A DNA stretch of 64,000 nt from Agrobacterium larrymoorei (GTDB lineage Bacteria; Pseudomonadota; Alphaproteobacteria; Rhizobiales; Rhizobiaceae): NCBI RefSeq assembly GCF_030819275.1, contig NZ_JAUTBL010000001.1, forward strand, positions 953,501 to 1,017,500, read 5' to 3'. The notes beneath the pieces are model-generated. The model was given only the letters and a program-made list of their open reading frames with translations, made no database searches and was not told where the DNA came from. How positions within the stretch are numbered: position 1 is the stretch's first letter; each line of letters opens with the position of its first letter. The translations under genes were made by a program, and so were the position numbers. Of the stretch, positions 28,010 to 37,406 are shown one piece after another.

Positions 28010-31000
28010 TGCTGCGCTGCGCGAACCTCCATCTTGCTCGTCGCCGTGCGGGCGGAGAACTGCGGACGATACATGTCTTCTACGCTGGCAGCCGGGTTGT
28101 CATAGGTGCCTGGTGTCACCGCCCGCACCACATAGGCCAGCGTGATTTCCGAGCTATCGCCCGCGGTTTTGTCAAATGCGGCCACAAAGCGATCGTAACG
28201 GAATTCCGTATGCGCCGCTTCCGTTTCCGGCAGCCAGTCGAAGTTGGTGAGCGCCGCACTGTTGACGAGGCTCGGATTGTCGATCTCGAAACCGGCAGGC
28301 AGAAGATCGGTCACGAGAATACGCGCCTGCCAATCATTCTGCGGAATGACCGTCAGCACCACGACGTAGCGCTCGTTCTGCTTGACCTCGCTGACATTCA
28401 CCTGTTCGCCGTCCATCGTATAATAGGTCTTCTCGATGGTGAAACCCTCTCCGCCCGCGGGAAGCGGCGTGGATGGCGGTGCGACGGTGGTAACGACCGC
28501 CGTCACCGGGTTTGCCGAAGCGTTGGTGAGGTTGAGCGGCTTTTGAAGCAGCTCGTCACCACTCATGCGCTGGCTGAAACCGCCCTGCTGTAGTGTGCCG
28601 TTCACATCCAGGCGAATATCCTTGTCTTCGCCTTTCAGCGCACGGGCTGCCAGAACCATCCAAGCCTGTTCCTGCGTGCTGGTATAGCTCTTGGACTCGA
28701 AGTCCTTTGATACGACGCCCGCAAGCTGGGACACAACTGCCGGAACCGGACGGCTTTCCGCCGCCAGCGCAAGGGACGCAGCGCCATCGCGCAGCGCTGA
28801 ACCGTAATCGGCACGCGCCAGCGTGACGTTCGCGCTTGAGGAGGCCATGTTCAAAGAGGCTCCGAAAGCGGACTTGGCCCGTGCCGCATCGCCATAAAGC
28901 GAGAGGGCTGCAGCGACCTGTGCCTTGGCAAGCGGTGTCGGAAACTGATTCAAGGCCGTGTCGGAGTAATAGCGCAGATCGTTGATCGCAGCCTTGCGAT
29001 TGCGCGCCAACACATAGAGCGAATAGGCGATCTCATTGCCACGGTCCTTGACGTTGCTGTCATAGGCAAGACCATTCTGGAGATTGGTAAGTGCCTGCAC
29101 CATGGCCGCTTCCGGCACATCATAGGATTGCTCACGCGCCCGTGTCAGGAAATCGGTAATGTAGGCGTCCAGCCACAAGTCCCCTTCACCCGGCGACCAG
29201 AGGCCGAAGCCACCGGCGCTCGACTGGAAGGAGAGTACCCTATAGATCGCGTCCTGCACCCGCTTGCGCAGTTCCGGATCGTCCTTGCCGCCGCTGTCCT
29301 TCATCAGTTCGGATGCGTAAAGAAGCGGTAGAGCCCGGCTCGTCGTCTGTTCGGCGCAGCCATAAGGGTATTTGTCCAGCATCATCATCAGTGCGGGGAC
29401 GTCGAACGCCGGAGAGCGGGTGACGTTGACCGAGACCGATGAGCCCACCAGCATGCTGTCGGCCAGTAGATTGCCGTCCACCGTCAGGCTGCTGTTCGGT
29501 GCGATCGTGATGTTGCGGCGTGTCGTGACCGGAAGCACCGATGGACGTACCGGAATGGTCAGCGCCTGCTCAAGCGAAACGCCGCTGTTATTGCTGACCT
29601 TGATCGCAATCTGCCCTTCACCGGGAAACTCGCCCGTCAAAGGCACGGTCAGGGACGTCTTGCCGCCCTTTTCCAGCCTCGTCGTTTGAGAAAACTCGCC
29701 CTGATCCACAGTCACGGCCATGTTGCTGGTGACGTCGATCTTATAGTCGCCAGCCTCGCCATCGGTATTGGCGATGTCGAGGCGTAGTTGCGACACGTCG
29801 CTGGGGCTCAGGAACTTCGGCGCGCTAGCCGTCACCACCACCGGATCGCGAATGACGACATCCGAGACCGCGTGACCGACCCCGATCTTGGTCCAGGCAA
29901 CGGCCATAATCCGTGCCGTGCCATTGAACTGCGGGATATCGAAGCTGACCGTCGCCTTGCCGTCGCCATCCAGCTCAACCGGGCCGGCGAAAAAGGCAAC
30001 AAGTTTCTCCTTCGGCGGGCTGCCCTGAAGCGCAACCTGTCCGCCATCGCCACCGGTTCTCAGACGCCCCGTGGCGCCGAGCGAGCCATCGATAAGGCGG
30101 CCATAAAGATCGCGGATTTCCAGACCGAGCCTGCGCTGGCCGAAGTACCATTCGTCCGGCTTCGGCGGCTCGTAGCGGGTCAGGTTCAGGATGCCGACAT
30201 CGACTGCGGCAATCGTCACAAAGGCCTTATCCCCAGCACCGGCACCGGAGACATGCACGGGGATCTGCAGCGCCTGTCTCGGCAATGTCTGTTTGGGAAG
30301 ATCAAGCGCGATGCCAAGCTTGCGCTCGCCCGGATCGACGGCCAGCCACTTCACGCCGATGGCGCGCATCGGCATACGGCTTTCCTGCGCGTCGCCGGGG
30401 CGGAACAGGGTTGCCGTTACGTAGGAGCCAGCGCCCCACTCTTCCGTCACGGGGATTTCGACTTCGCCGCCTTTGTCGCCGATCTCGACATTCTGCACCG
30501 AGATCAGCTTTTCGGAACCGGCGACCACCATCAACTGGCCGGCATAACGGGATGTGACCTGAAGCTTGGCCGTCTCGCCCACCTTGTAGCTCTGCCTGTC
30601 GAGCGCAATTTCCAGAGCATCCGGCGTTTCGGTCGAGCTTGCAGTCACGAACCAGCCGGCATCGAATTCCACACTCGAGACAGCGCCATCATTCTGCGGT
30701 GCTTCCACCTCCAGCTGGTAACGACCCCAGTTTATGGGCACGGAGATGTCTGCTCCATCCTGTGTAACGGAAAGCGTGCCGGTTTCCACCTGCTTGGTAT
30801 GGACCACCGGCTCGTAGCGCCAGGAATTGCCCTGACGATACCATTGATAATTGCGCTCCACCTTGATGAGCTTCCAGGTGAGCCCATTCATCGCTTGCCT
30901 GCTGCCGTTCGGCGCAACGCCGATCACATGGAAACGCCCTATGGAGTTCTCAGCCAGATCACCGGAGAATTGCGGTTTGATGCCGATCATGTTGCTGTCG

Positions 31001-33447
31001 GACTTGACGGGCAATGTCAGAGAGCGCTCCACCGCACGTCCACCCGCCTCGCGCATGCGCACGGTGATGCTGGCGGAAAGAAACTGCGTGGTGGAAGGGA
31101 GATCGCCAAGCTCCACCGGGAAGCTTGCTTTGCCGTTTTCGTCCAGAACCGGAAGATTATCGAGCGTGGTGCGGTTCTCTTCTTCGGTCTCCTCATCCGC
31201 CAGTCCGAAAAAATATCCTTCAAAGGCCGGATTGGTGCGGGTGGGTTTCAGCGCCACTTCACCCTCGAGTTCAAGCCCGGCCGCCGGCGCGCCATAGAGA
31301 TAGCGACCATCGACATCGATCAGCGTCTCGCCTACCGGATCGATCTCTTTTGCTGCGCTCGTCAGATCGAACTCGGTGCGGTCGGGAACGAAATCATCCA
31401 CCAGGAAGGATTTCTCGCTGATCGCGCTTGTCTTCGGATCGGTATGAATGCGCATCGTCCAGGTGCCACGCATGGCGTTTTCCTGCAACGGAAGGTCGAC
31501 AGCATGGCCTCCCAGCGCCTTGCCATCGCTGACGAAGCGGCGATCTTCGACGCCATCCGGGCGGAAGAAGATGAAGGTCAGTGGCAGGTTCTCGATCGCG
31601 TTACCTTCGATATCGCGCGAAAGTGCGGCGGCATGCACCGTTTCACCCGCGCGGTAAATCCCGCGTTCAGTCCAGCTGAACACGTCGATGGCGCCGGGTG
31701 CCGCACGACCGGTCACGCCGCGATCGGAAAGATCGAAACCGGCACGCGTCATATCGAGGAAAACGTAGTCCTTATCGCCATTGCGGGCCGTGATGATGGC
31801 GGGCGCCTGACCGGCGGAGCCGCGCATCAGGCCGGCGGAAAATGTCGCGCGTCCCTCGGCGTCGGTGGTCGCCGAACCGAGAACCTCGTTGTTCTTGGCA
31901 AGAAGCTGGAGCGAAACACCCTTCAGCGGTTCGGCATTGCTCAGAGCGCGGACGAAGACATTCAGCCCGTCGGTCCCGGCATAGGTGGTGATGCCTGTGT
32001 CAGAGACAAGGAACCACTGAGTGGCGCGCGCGTCCCAGTTTTCCGGCGCAGTGCCTGGCGGCACGGCGGTGAGTACATAGATGCCAGGCTTACGATCCGG
32101 CAAGGCCTCGTCCACCGGGAAGCTGGTGATGACGTCCTTGTTCAGTTCCGTCTGAATATCGATGCCGCCCTGCCAGACGAGTTCGCCCAACTCGTTCTCG
32201 ATCTTCTCGGCGCTGTAACCATCCATCTGAGTGAGGAACTGCGAATTGGCCAGCAGCGAGGTGATGTTGCGGTCACCCACGCGATAGAGCTTCAAATCGG
32301 CATGATCGATATTGACCGACACGAGCGGAATACCGCGGCGCGCTGTGCCGGGAAGCACGAAGTTTTCGCCGGTGAAGCGCACGGAGCCGGAACGGTCGCG
32401 CACATAGATATCAAGATCGACCTGCTTTTCCAGCGGCTCTTCCACGGAGGACGGCAGTCCGGCACGAAGCGCAATCTTGTATTTCTGCCCATGCGTCAGA
32501 CCCTCGACGCAGATCTCGCTGCCCTTGGCTTCGAGCGCTTTCGGCGCCGCACCGTCCAACGTCACGAAAGACGAGTAGTCGGCATTTTTGACCAGCGGCT
32601 CGGAAAACTGGATGCAGGCGCGCGGTGTTACGCTGTCAGTATCGACCGTATTGTTGATGACGCGGAAGCCCTGGCGGGTGCGAAGGTCGTTATAGGCCGC
32701 GCGGGTCTTGGCAACATCCGAAAGCGCGAGGCTGGCCTTGTAAGCGTTCAGAGCCGCGCGATAGCTCTGGCTCTTTTCGAATGCCTGTGCCAGCCGGTTC
32801 AACGCCGTCAAGCGAGCGCTCTGTGTCCGGCTGAACTGGTAGGCGTTGAGCGCTGCCGCCGGTGCCTCGCCAAGGATTTCGTAATTGTTCTCGACCTTCG
32901 CCTCGACGGAAGAGAGCTCCGCCCATAATGCGCCGTTCTCGGGGTTGAGCGAGAGCGCCGATTTATAGCTTTCCACCGCCTGAGGGATATCGATGCCTGC
33001 CTGCTGGCGTGCTTGCGACAGCAACGCGTCGAGACCCTGAGCATCATCCGCCTCAGGCAAATTGGCTTTCAGCTTGCGGGCCTGTTGGTAGAGGCTGTCC
33101 TCGACGAAGGAAAGACGCTGCGGCGCGCCGAGATCAGGCTCGCTTGACGCCTCCACAATCTTTCCGGCGACGGCGCCGGGAAAGGCATTGAGCTGATTAT
33201 AATCCGACTTGAGGAAGCACCACTTCACCTTGGGATTATAGGTGAAGGCTTTGCATCCCTTGTCATCGATGCAGATGGTCTTGCATTCATCCAGCGAGAC
33301 ATTCTGCTCCGTGCGCAGGTCGAAACCGAAATAGTCGCCATTTGCGGTTGTTACCACCTTGCGCGACGCATCCTGCGCCAGAAGCGGCGCGGCGGAAAAT
33401 GTTGCAAGAATAAGGGCAAAAGCGTGCGAAACGACGCGAAAGGACAT
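28006..33447 (-). CDS. Bacterial alpha-2-macroglobulin with N-terminal PAN domain
   Basis: An 1813-residue periplasmic protein, a trap for foreign proteases. The signal peptide is about residues 1-24 (ALILATFSAAPLLAQ). A PAN/apple-type module follows (about 30-100, cysteines in SLDECKTICIDDKGCKAFTYNPKVKWCF). Next come helical TPR-like repeats (about 110-270), macroglobulin-like domains with the MG2/bait region, and the thioester motif CAEQ at 1364-1367 (YPYGCAEQTTS) leading an alpha-toroid domain, then the C-terminal receptor-like domain. No lipobox Cys is seen at the signal cleavage point. It is followed by pbpC with a four-base overlap, the same operon order as the E. coli yfhM-pbpC pair. 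Confidence 0.94.
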   Translation of the reverse strand: MSFRVVSHAFALILATFSAAPLLAQDASRKVVTTANGDYFGFDLRTEQNVSLDECKTICIDDKGCKAFTYNPKVKWCFLKSDYNQLNAFPGAVAGKIVEASSEPDLGAPQRLSFVEDSLYQQARKLKANLPEADDAQGLDALLSQARQQAGIDIPQAVESYKSALSLNPENGALWAELSSVEAKVENNYEILGEAPAAALNAYQFSRTQSARLTALNRLAQAFEKSQSYRAALNAYKASLALSDVAKTRAAYNDLRTRQGFRVINNTVDTDSVTPRACIQFSEPLVKNADYSSFVTLDGAAPKALEAKGSEICVEGLTHGQKYKIALRAGLPSSVEEPLEKQVDLDIYVRDRSGSVRFTGENFVLPGTARRGIPLVSVNIDHADLKLYRVGDRNITSLLANSQFLTQMDGYSAEKIENELGELVWQGGIDIQTELNKDVITSFPVDEALPDRKPGIYVLTAVPPGTAPENWDARATQWFLVSDTGITTYAGTDGLNVFVRALSNAEPLKGVSLQLLAKNNEVLGSATTDAEGRATFSAGLMRGSAGQAPAIITARNGDKDYVFLDMTRAGFDLSDRGVTGRAAPGAIDVFSWTERGIYRAGETVHAAALSRDIEGNAIENLPLTFIFFRPDGVEDRRFVSDGKALGGHAVDLPLQENAMRGTWTMRIHTDPKTSAISEKSFLVDDFVPDRTEFDLTSAAKEIDPVGETLIDVDGRYLYGAPAAGLELEGEVALKPTRTNPAFEGYFFGLADEETEEENRTTLDNLPVLDENGKASFPVELGDLPSTTQFLSASITVRMREAGGRAVERSLTLPVKSDSNMIGIKPQFSGDLAENSIGRFHVIGVAPNGSRQAMNGLTWKLIKVERNYQWYRQGNSWRYEPVVHTKQVETGTLSVTQDGADISVPINWGRYQLEVEAPQNDGAVSSVEFDAGWFVTASSTETPDALEIALDRQSYKVGETAKLQVTSRYAGQLMVVAGSEKLISVQNVEIGDKGGEVEIPVTEEWGAGSYVTATLFRPGDAQESRMPMRAIGVKWLAVDPGERKLGIALDLPKQTLPRQALQIPVHVSGAGAGDKAFVTIAAVDVGILNLTRYEPPKPDEWYFGQRRLGLEIRDLYGRLIDGSLGATGRLRTGGDGGQVALQGSPPKEKLVAFFAGPVELDGDGKATVSFDIPQFNGTARIMAVAWTKIGVGHAVSDVVIRDPVVVTASAPKFLSPSDVSQLRLDIANTDGEAGDYKIDVTSNMAVTVDQGEFSQTTRLEKGGKTSLTVPLTGEFPGEGQIAIKVSNNSGVSLEQALTIPVRPSVLPVTTRRNITIAPNSSLTVDGNLLADSMLVGSSVSVNVTRSPAFDVPALMMMLDKYPYGCAEQTTSRALPLLYASELMKDSGGKDDPELRKRVQDAIYRVLSFQSSAGGFGLWSPGEGDLWLDAYITDFLTRAREQSYDVPEAAMVQALTNLQNGLAYDSNVKDRGNEIAYSLYVLARNRKAAINDLRYYSDTALNQFPTPLAKAQVAAALSLYGDAARAKSAFGASLNMASSSANVTLARADYGSALRDGAASLALAAESRPVPAVVSQLAGVVSKDFESKSYTSTQEQAWMVLAARALKGEDKDIRLDVNGTLQQGGFSQRMSGDELLQKPLNLTNASANPVTAVVTTVAPPSTPLPAGGEGFTIEKTYYTMDGEQVNVSEVKQNERYVVVLTVIPQNDWQARILVTDLLPAGFEIDNPSLVNSAALTNFDWLPETEAAHTEFRYDRFVAAFDKTAGDSSEITLAYVVRAVTPGTYDNPAASVEDMYRPQFSARTATSKMEVRAAQQ

Positions 33448-33516
33448 CGGTCTCTCCCCGAAAACACAATGATCGGCGCGACTTTGGTCCTATTCAGGCT
33501 TCTTTGTCAACGAGCC

Positions 33517-34059
33517 CTAAGCCCGCGCCTCCCACTCCCGGCGCAAAATTGCATACTGCATCGTGTTCTCGTAAAACGGGTGCCCGGCCTCATCCTTGGT
33601 GAAGGAGACGAACTCCAGAAAAAGCCCTTCCCGGCGCATCCCAAGCTTTTCACACAGGCGCTGGGAGGCGATATTGTCATCCTCGACATAGGCGTAGAGG
33701 CGGCGTATCTGTCTTTCTTCAAACAGCCACCGAAACAGCGCGCGTGCCGCTTCGTAAGCATAGCCTCGGCCCGCAAAGTCGCCATTTAAATTCCAGCCGA
33801 CGGACAGCGTATCCCCCGCGCGTCATCGGCGATGGCGAAAAGATCACCGATCACCTTTTTATGCTCAAGAGAATAGACTGCGATGTCGTCATCGGAGGCG
33901 CCACGCTTCGCCGCCTCTGCCGCCGCTTCCTCAAGATTTTGAAGGCGCAACGAAAGGAAACAGTTGGGGCGCGGGTCACGCAGGTAAGCGAGCAGGTCCT
34001 GAGCATCCCCGACCTTGAAGTTTCCTCAGAACCAGGCGCTCCGTTCTGATCTCGTCCAT
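33517..34059 (-). pseudogene. GNAT acetyltransferase broken by two compensating indels
   Basis: From the ATG complementary to 34057-34059 the frame reads MDEIRTERLVLR and then shifts at an AAA tract (plus-strand TTT at 34021-34023), where one extra base is present. Removing it continues a RimJ/RimL-type GNAT protein for about 70 residues (NFKVGDAQDLLAYL...HKKVIGDLFAIADDAR). At a run of C (33813-33817) one base is missing, and the original frame resumes: DTLSVGWNLNGDFAGRGYAYEAA, then ASQRLCEKLGMRREGLFLE, ending at TAG. The restored protein would be 180 residues. Both lesions are in homopolymers, so sequencing error is as possible as decay. Confidence 0.8.
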
Positions 34060-34333
34060 TTCCGTCTTCCGGACGTATTGCCGCCGATCCCAATTGACGT
34101 GCTGCCAAAGAGCGACCGGCAAGCGCCATCCACTTAAAAAACAACCACATTATGTCGAAAGCCAGGGTCAACAGGGTTCCGTAACGTCAGCCTCTCCATT
34201 CGTTGCCATGTTGCAACGGGATGGTGATTTCAGCTTGCGATCAAGTGCTAAATGAAAGCTGCGGCGTGGACATTGGAAGAGGTCGCAAGCAGTGTCTGGA
34301 CAACGGCGGGGGCCGATTCAGAAAGGTTTTCTA

Positions 34334-35053
34334 ATGAGAAACGTCTTCAAGCTTGCTGCAGTCATCACAGCGCTTGCTTCCACCACCGCCTACGCGGCTG
34401 ACCTTGCCGTTCAGACCGAACCTGCCGTTGTTGCCGATCCGGGCGGCTTCTACATCGGTAGCCTGAACAGCCTGACATTCCTGGACGATACCAATTTCTC
34501 GACCGCTACGGCTGGCGTGAATACCGATTACGATGTCGGCTACTATAGTGCATTCCGTGCCGGCTACAGCTTCGGGTCCTACGACTTCGTGTCGCCGCGC
34601 GTCGAACTCGAAGTCGGTTATGGCCGCTCGGATGTCGATACGCACACTGTGAACGGCGTGGACGCTGCCGGCTCTTTCGGCTCGGCCCGTAACTTCCAGG
34701 GCTACGTCAACGGCTACATCGACGTTCCGACAGGCACCGCCTTCACGCCTTACTTCGGCGGTGGCGTGGGTGCGATGAACCTCAAGCTTCGTCGCCAAGG
34801 TGCTGATGGCGTTGGTGTCATCATGAATGATAGCGACACCGCTTTCGCATACCATCTGGATGCAGGCGTCGGCATCGAGCTGAACACCATTTCCTTCCTG
34901 CGTGACAGCGCTCTGTTTGCCAACACCACTTTCGATATCGGCTATCGTTACACGGGCGCAGACAACTTCGATTTCACCGCAGCAGACGGCACCGTCTCCA
35001 GCACGGATTTCAAGAGCCACGCCATCACCGCTGGCTTCCGTCGCCAATTCTGA
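34334..35053 (+). CDS. Outer membrane beta-barrel protein
   Basis: A 239-residue protein with a signal peptide (KLAAVITALASTTAYA, cleavage near residue 21) and an eight-stranded-barrel pattern of alternating aromatic/hydrophobic residues (YSAFRAGYSFGSYDFVSPRVELEVGYG, FTPYFGGGVGAMNLKL, FDIGYRYTG). It ends in Phe (GFRRQF), the usual C-terminal barrel signal. It resembles the Omp25/RopB type porin-like family of Rhizobiales, but the exact family is uncertain. The ATG at 34334 follows AAAGG. A single gene, closed by a terminator. Confidence 0.82.
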   Translation: MRNVFKLAAVITALASTTAYAADLAVQTEPAVVADPGGFYIGSLNSLTFLDDTNFSTATAGVNTDYDVGYYSAFRAGYSFGSYDFVSPRVELEVGYGRSDVDTHTVNGVDAAGSFGSARNFQGYVNGYIDVPTGTAFTPYFGGGVGAMNLKLRRQGADGVGVIMNDSDTAFAYHLDAGVGIELNTISFLRDSALFANTTFDIGYRYTGADNFDFTAADGTVSSTDFKSHAITAGFRRQF

Positions 35054-35070
35054 TCGACGCGCAGTATGCT

Positions 35071-35106
35071 AAAAAGGGGATCGCGCCAAGCGCGGTCCCC
35101 TTTTTT
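35071..35106 (+). terminator. Terminator after the outer membrane protein gene
   Basis: AAAAGGGGA-CGCG and CGCG-TCCCCTTTT arms with a short CCAA loop, followed by T. It starts 17 bases beyond the stop. Confidence 0.88.
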
Positions 35107-35150
35107 GATGAGCGGAAGAGAAGCAGCCGACTCCAGGAAGGCCGTCCGCT

Positions 35151-35816
35151 CTACCGCGCCTTGCCTGAAATCTTTCCGAACGCCTTGAGAAGACCGTTCT
35201 CGGAAATCAGCAGATAGTCTTCCATCTTCTCGCTTGCCTCTGCAAACCTGTCCTCTTCGCACAAAGAGACAATCTCGTCATTCATATCGACGAAGGGTGA
35301 ATGGAGCAGACGCGGGTCCTCGATGAGGGCAAAGCCAAGCCGAAGCTCGGCCGACACCCTTTCATAAAGCTCGCTCAACCGTTCGCTGTCGGCAAGCGCC
35401 ACGACGGCGGCATGAAACGCCATATTGGCGCTTCCGACATCAACCCATAGCTCCTTCTCCCGCTTCAGCTTAGCCTCCTCGACGGCCTGGCGCATGGCCT
35501 TGACCGATTCATGCAGGCGCCATGCTTTGCGCAGCGCTCCGCATTCGAGCATGCGCCGCACGCGGTAGATATCCATGATCGACGCCATGGTCGGCGTCTG
35601 GACAAAAACGCCACGATTGGTTTCGTGCCTGAGCAGGCCTTCCTTCGTCATGATCCGAAAAGCCTCGCGCAGAGAGTTGCGGGACACTTCCAGATGCTCG
35701 CTGAAAGCTGCTTCGGATATACGCTGGCCTGGCTTGAGTTCGCCCGAAATCAGCATGAGGCGGATGCGCTTGGCAATCCAGTCGGACAGCGGCATGCTTT
35801 CACGTGTGTCTGTCAC
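35151..35816 (-). CDS. GntR/FCD family transcriptional regulator
   Basis: A 221-residue regulator from a GTG complementary to 35814-35816, which has GAGGAA eight bases before it. The N-terminal winged helix (about 10-75) reads LMLISGELKPGQRISEAAFSEHLEVSRNSLREAFRIMTKEGLLRHETNRGVFV. The C-terminal FCD domain (about 85-210) contains FHAAVVALADSERLSELYE, with the His that usually binds a metal in carboxylic-acid-sensing members. It is divergent from the 5-oxoproline-type operon at 36076 and the 259-base gap contains a palindrome, so it very likely controls that operon. A longer start 19 codons upstream is open. Confidence 0.9.
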   Translation of the reverse strand: MTDTRESMPLSDWIAKRIRLMLISGELKPGQRISEAAFSEHLEVSRNSLREAFRIMTKEGLLRHETNRGVFVQTPTMASIMDIYRVRRMLECGALRKAWRLHESVKAMRQAVEEAKLKREKELWVDVGSANMAFHAAVVALADSERLSELYERVSAELRLGFALIEDPRLLHSPFVDMNDEIVSLCEEDRFAEASEKMEDYLLISENGLLKAFGKISGKAR

Positions 35817-35980
35817 AGGCTTCCTCGCTTCTTCTTGCGGGGTCTTCAGATAACAAAAGACTGGCGGAATCAAGCAATAGTTTCAACGGCTTTCACCCTG
35901 CCTCTGCTTGGCCGGAAAAGTCGGCTTCGAAGCGCGATTCCGGCGCTGAGAATGCAGGCCTGAATGAACAAAACAAAAAA

Positions 35981-35993
35981 ATTGTTGAACAAT
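35981..35993. promoter_or_regulatory. Likely GntR operator
   Basis: ATTGTT-G-AACAAT, a perfect 6-base inverted repeat around one base. It abuts the putative -35 box TTGACA (35995-36000) of the operon starting at 36076. FCD-type GntR proteins often bind TTGT..ACAA sites. Repression by the adjacent regulator is inferred. Confidence 0.6.
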
Positions 35994-35994
35994 A

Positions 35995-36022
35995 TTGACA
36001 TCACAAACAAACCATACATGAT
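35995..36022 (+). promoter_or_regulatory. Putative promoter of the pxp operon
   Basis: TTGACA at 35995-36000 and CATGAT at 36017-36022 with a 16-base spacer, 54 bases upstream of the first ATG. The -35 box is perfect, the -10 box matches four of six positions. Confidence 0.45.
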
Positions 36023-36075
36023 GACCTCATAAGCATCCGCGAGGGGCGGGTGACGATAAGAACAGGAAAACTCTC

Positions 36076-37332
36076 ATGCAGCAGACCGAGCAGACGCCCG
36101 GCCGCACGAACGCGGCTGCGTTTAACCCGAAGAGCCAGCGCTACGCGCTCCTATCGGCGATGTTCCTAATGTCCATGGCCGCCGTCGGCCCTGGCTTCAT
36201 CACCCAAACCGCCAATTTCACGGTGAAGCTGGGCGCAGCCTTTGCCTTTGCCATCATCGTTTCCATCATCATCGACTTCGTTGTCCAGGCCAATGTCTGG
36301 CGTATCGTCACCGTCACTCAGATGCGTGCTCCGGCGATTGCGAACGCAGCCATTCCAGGCTCGGGATATATTCTGGCAGTCCTCGTCATCATCGGCGGTC
36401 TGTTCTTCAATATCGGCAATATTGGCGGTGCCGGTCTTGGCTTCAACGCCATGATCGACCTTGACCCCAAGATCGGCGGTGCCATAGGAGCACTCGTCGC
36501 CATCGGCATCTTCCTGTCGCGACGCGCGGGTGTTGCCATGGACCGCGTCGTTTACGTCGCAGCCTTCGTCAAGCTGGCGCTGATCCTCTACGCGGCGATC
36601 GTATCCGGCCCGCCAGTGGCTGAAGCCTTCCACCAGACCTTCCTCCCCGACACGATCGATTTCGCCACCATCACCACCATTGTTGGCGGCACGGTCGGCG
36701 GCTACATTACCTATGCTGGCGCACACCGCCTTCTCGACAAGGGCACGGTGGGCGTTGAAAATATCGGTGCCGTCAATCGTGCGGCACTGAGCGGCATCGC
36801 GATTACCGGCGTTCTTCGCTACATCCTCTTCCTCGCCATTCTCGGTGTCGTCGCAAGCGGCGTCGTCATCGACCTCTCCGGCAAGGCGGCCAACCCTGCA
36901 GGCCAGGCTTTCCACGCGGCAGCCGGCGATATCGGCTTCCGTCTCTTCGGTGCGGTGTTCCTCGCCTCGGCACTCACCAGCATCATCGGTGCGGCCTATA
37001 CCTCGGTCTCGTTCCTCACCGCCTTCAAGCCGAACATGACCGAGCGCCAGCGCAACCTTTCGACCGTCGCCTTCATCTGCATTTCGCTGGTGTCCTACAT
37101 CCTGATCACCACCCCGCCGGCCGCCATGCTCGTCTTCGTCGGCGGATTGAACGGTCTGGTCCTGCCGATCGGCCTTTCCATGCTGCTCTTTGCCGCCTGG
37201 AAACGCCCGGACCTGATGCGCGGCTACAACTATCCGCGTTGGCTGCTTATCCTCGGCGCGCTGACCTGCTGCCTGACATGGTACATGGCCTACAAGTCGG
37301 TCGGCCCGATCTTCGCTCTGCTTGGACTGTAA
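36076..37332 (+). CDS. NRAMP-like transporter (YcsG type)
   Basis: A 418-residue inner-membrane protein with about 11 helices, of the divalent-metal NRAMP superfamily branch found beside 5-oxoprolinase genes (B. subtilis YcsG). Helix 1 has GPGFITQTANFTV in place of the metal-binding DPGN motif, and helix 6 lacks the MPH motif, so metal transport is doubtful. A role in uptake of the operon's substrate (5-oxoproline or a related acid) is plausible. First gene of the operon, divergent from the GntR regulator. Confidence 0.87.
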   Translation: MQQTEQTPGRTNAAAFNPKSQRYALLSAMFLMSMAAVGPGFITQTANFTVKLGAAFAFAIIVSIIIDFVVQANVWRIVTVTQMRAPAIANAAIPGSGYILAVLVIIGGLFFNIGNIGGAGLGFNAMIDLDPKIGGAIGALVAIGIFLSRRAGVAMDRVVYVAAFVKLALILYAAIVSGPPVAEAFHQTFLPDTIDFATITTIVGGTVGGYITYAGAHRLLDKGTVGVENIGAVNRAALSGIAITGVLRYILFLAILGVVASGVVIDLSGKAANPAGQAFHAAAGDIGFRLFGAVFLASALTSIIGAAYTSVSFLTAFKPNMTERQRNLSTVAFICISLVSYILITTPPAAMLVFVGGLNGLVLPIGLSMLLFAAWKRPDLMRGYNYPRWLLILGALTCCLTWYMAYKSVGPIFALLGL

Positions 37333-37352
37333 GAAGCACAGGCAAGGATTTA

Positions 37353-37378
37353 CCGTGGCCACCTGAACGTGGCCACGG
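37353..37378. promoter_or_regulatory. Perfect intercistronic hairpin
   Basis: CCGTGGCCAC-CTGAAC-GTGGCCACGG: a 10-base perfect stem with a 6-base loop, 20 bases after the transporter stop. No T run follows, so it is not a standard terminator. It may stabilise the upstream mRNA or lower expression of later genes. Confidence 0.6.
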
Positions 37379-37406
37379 AGATCAACCGCTTTAGGAGAAA
37401 GACGAC

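Noticed and set aside
29788..32928. A 1046-codon open frame on the plus strand opposite the alpha-2-macroglobulin gene
   Set aside because: It is antisense to a gene with clear domains, has no recognisable protein sequence, and is a common by-product of GC-rich codon use.
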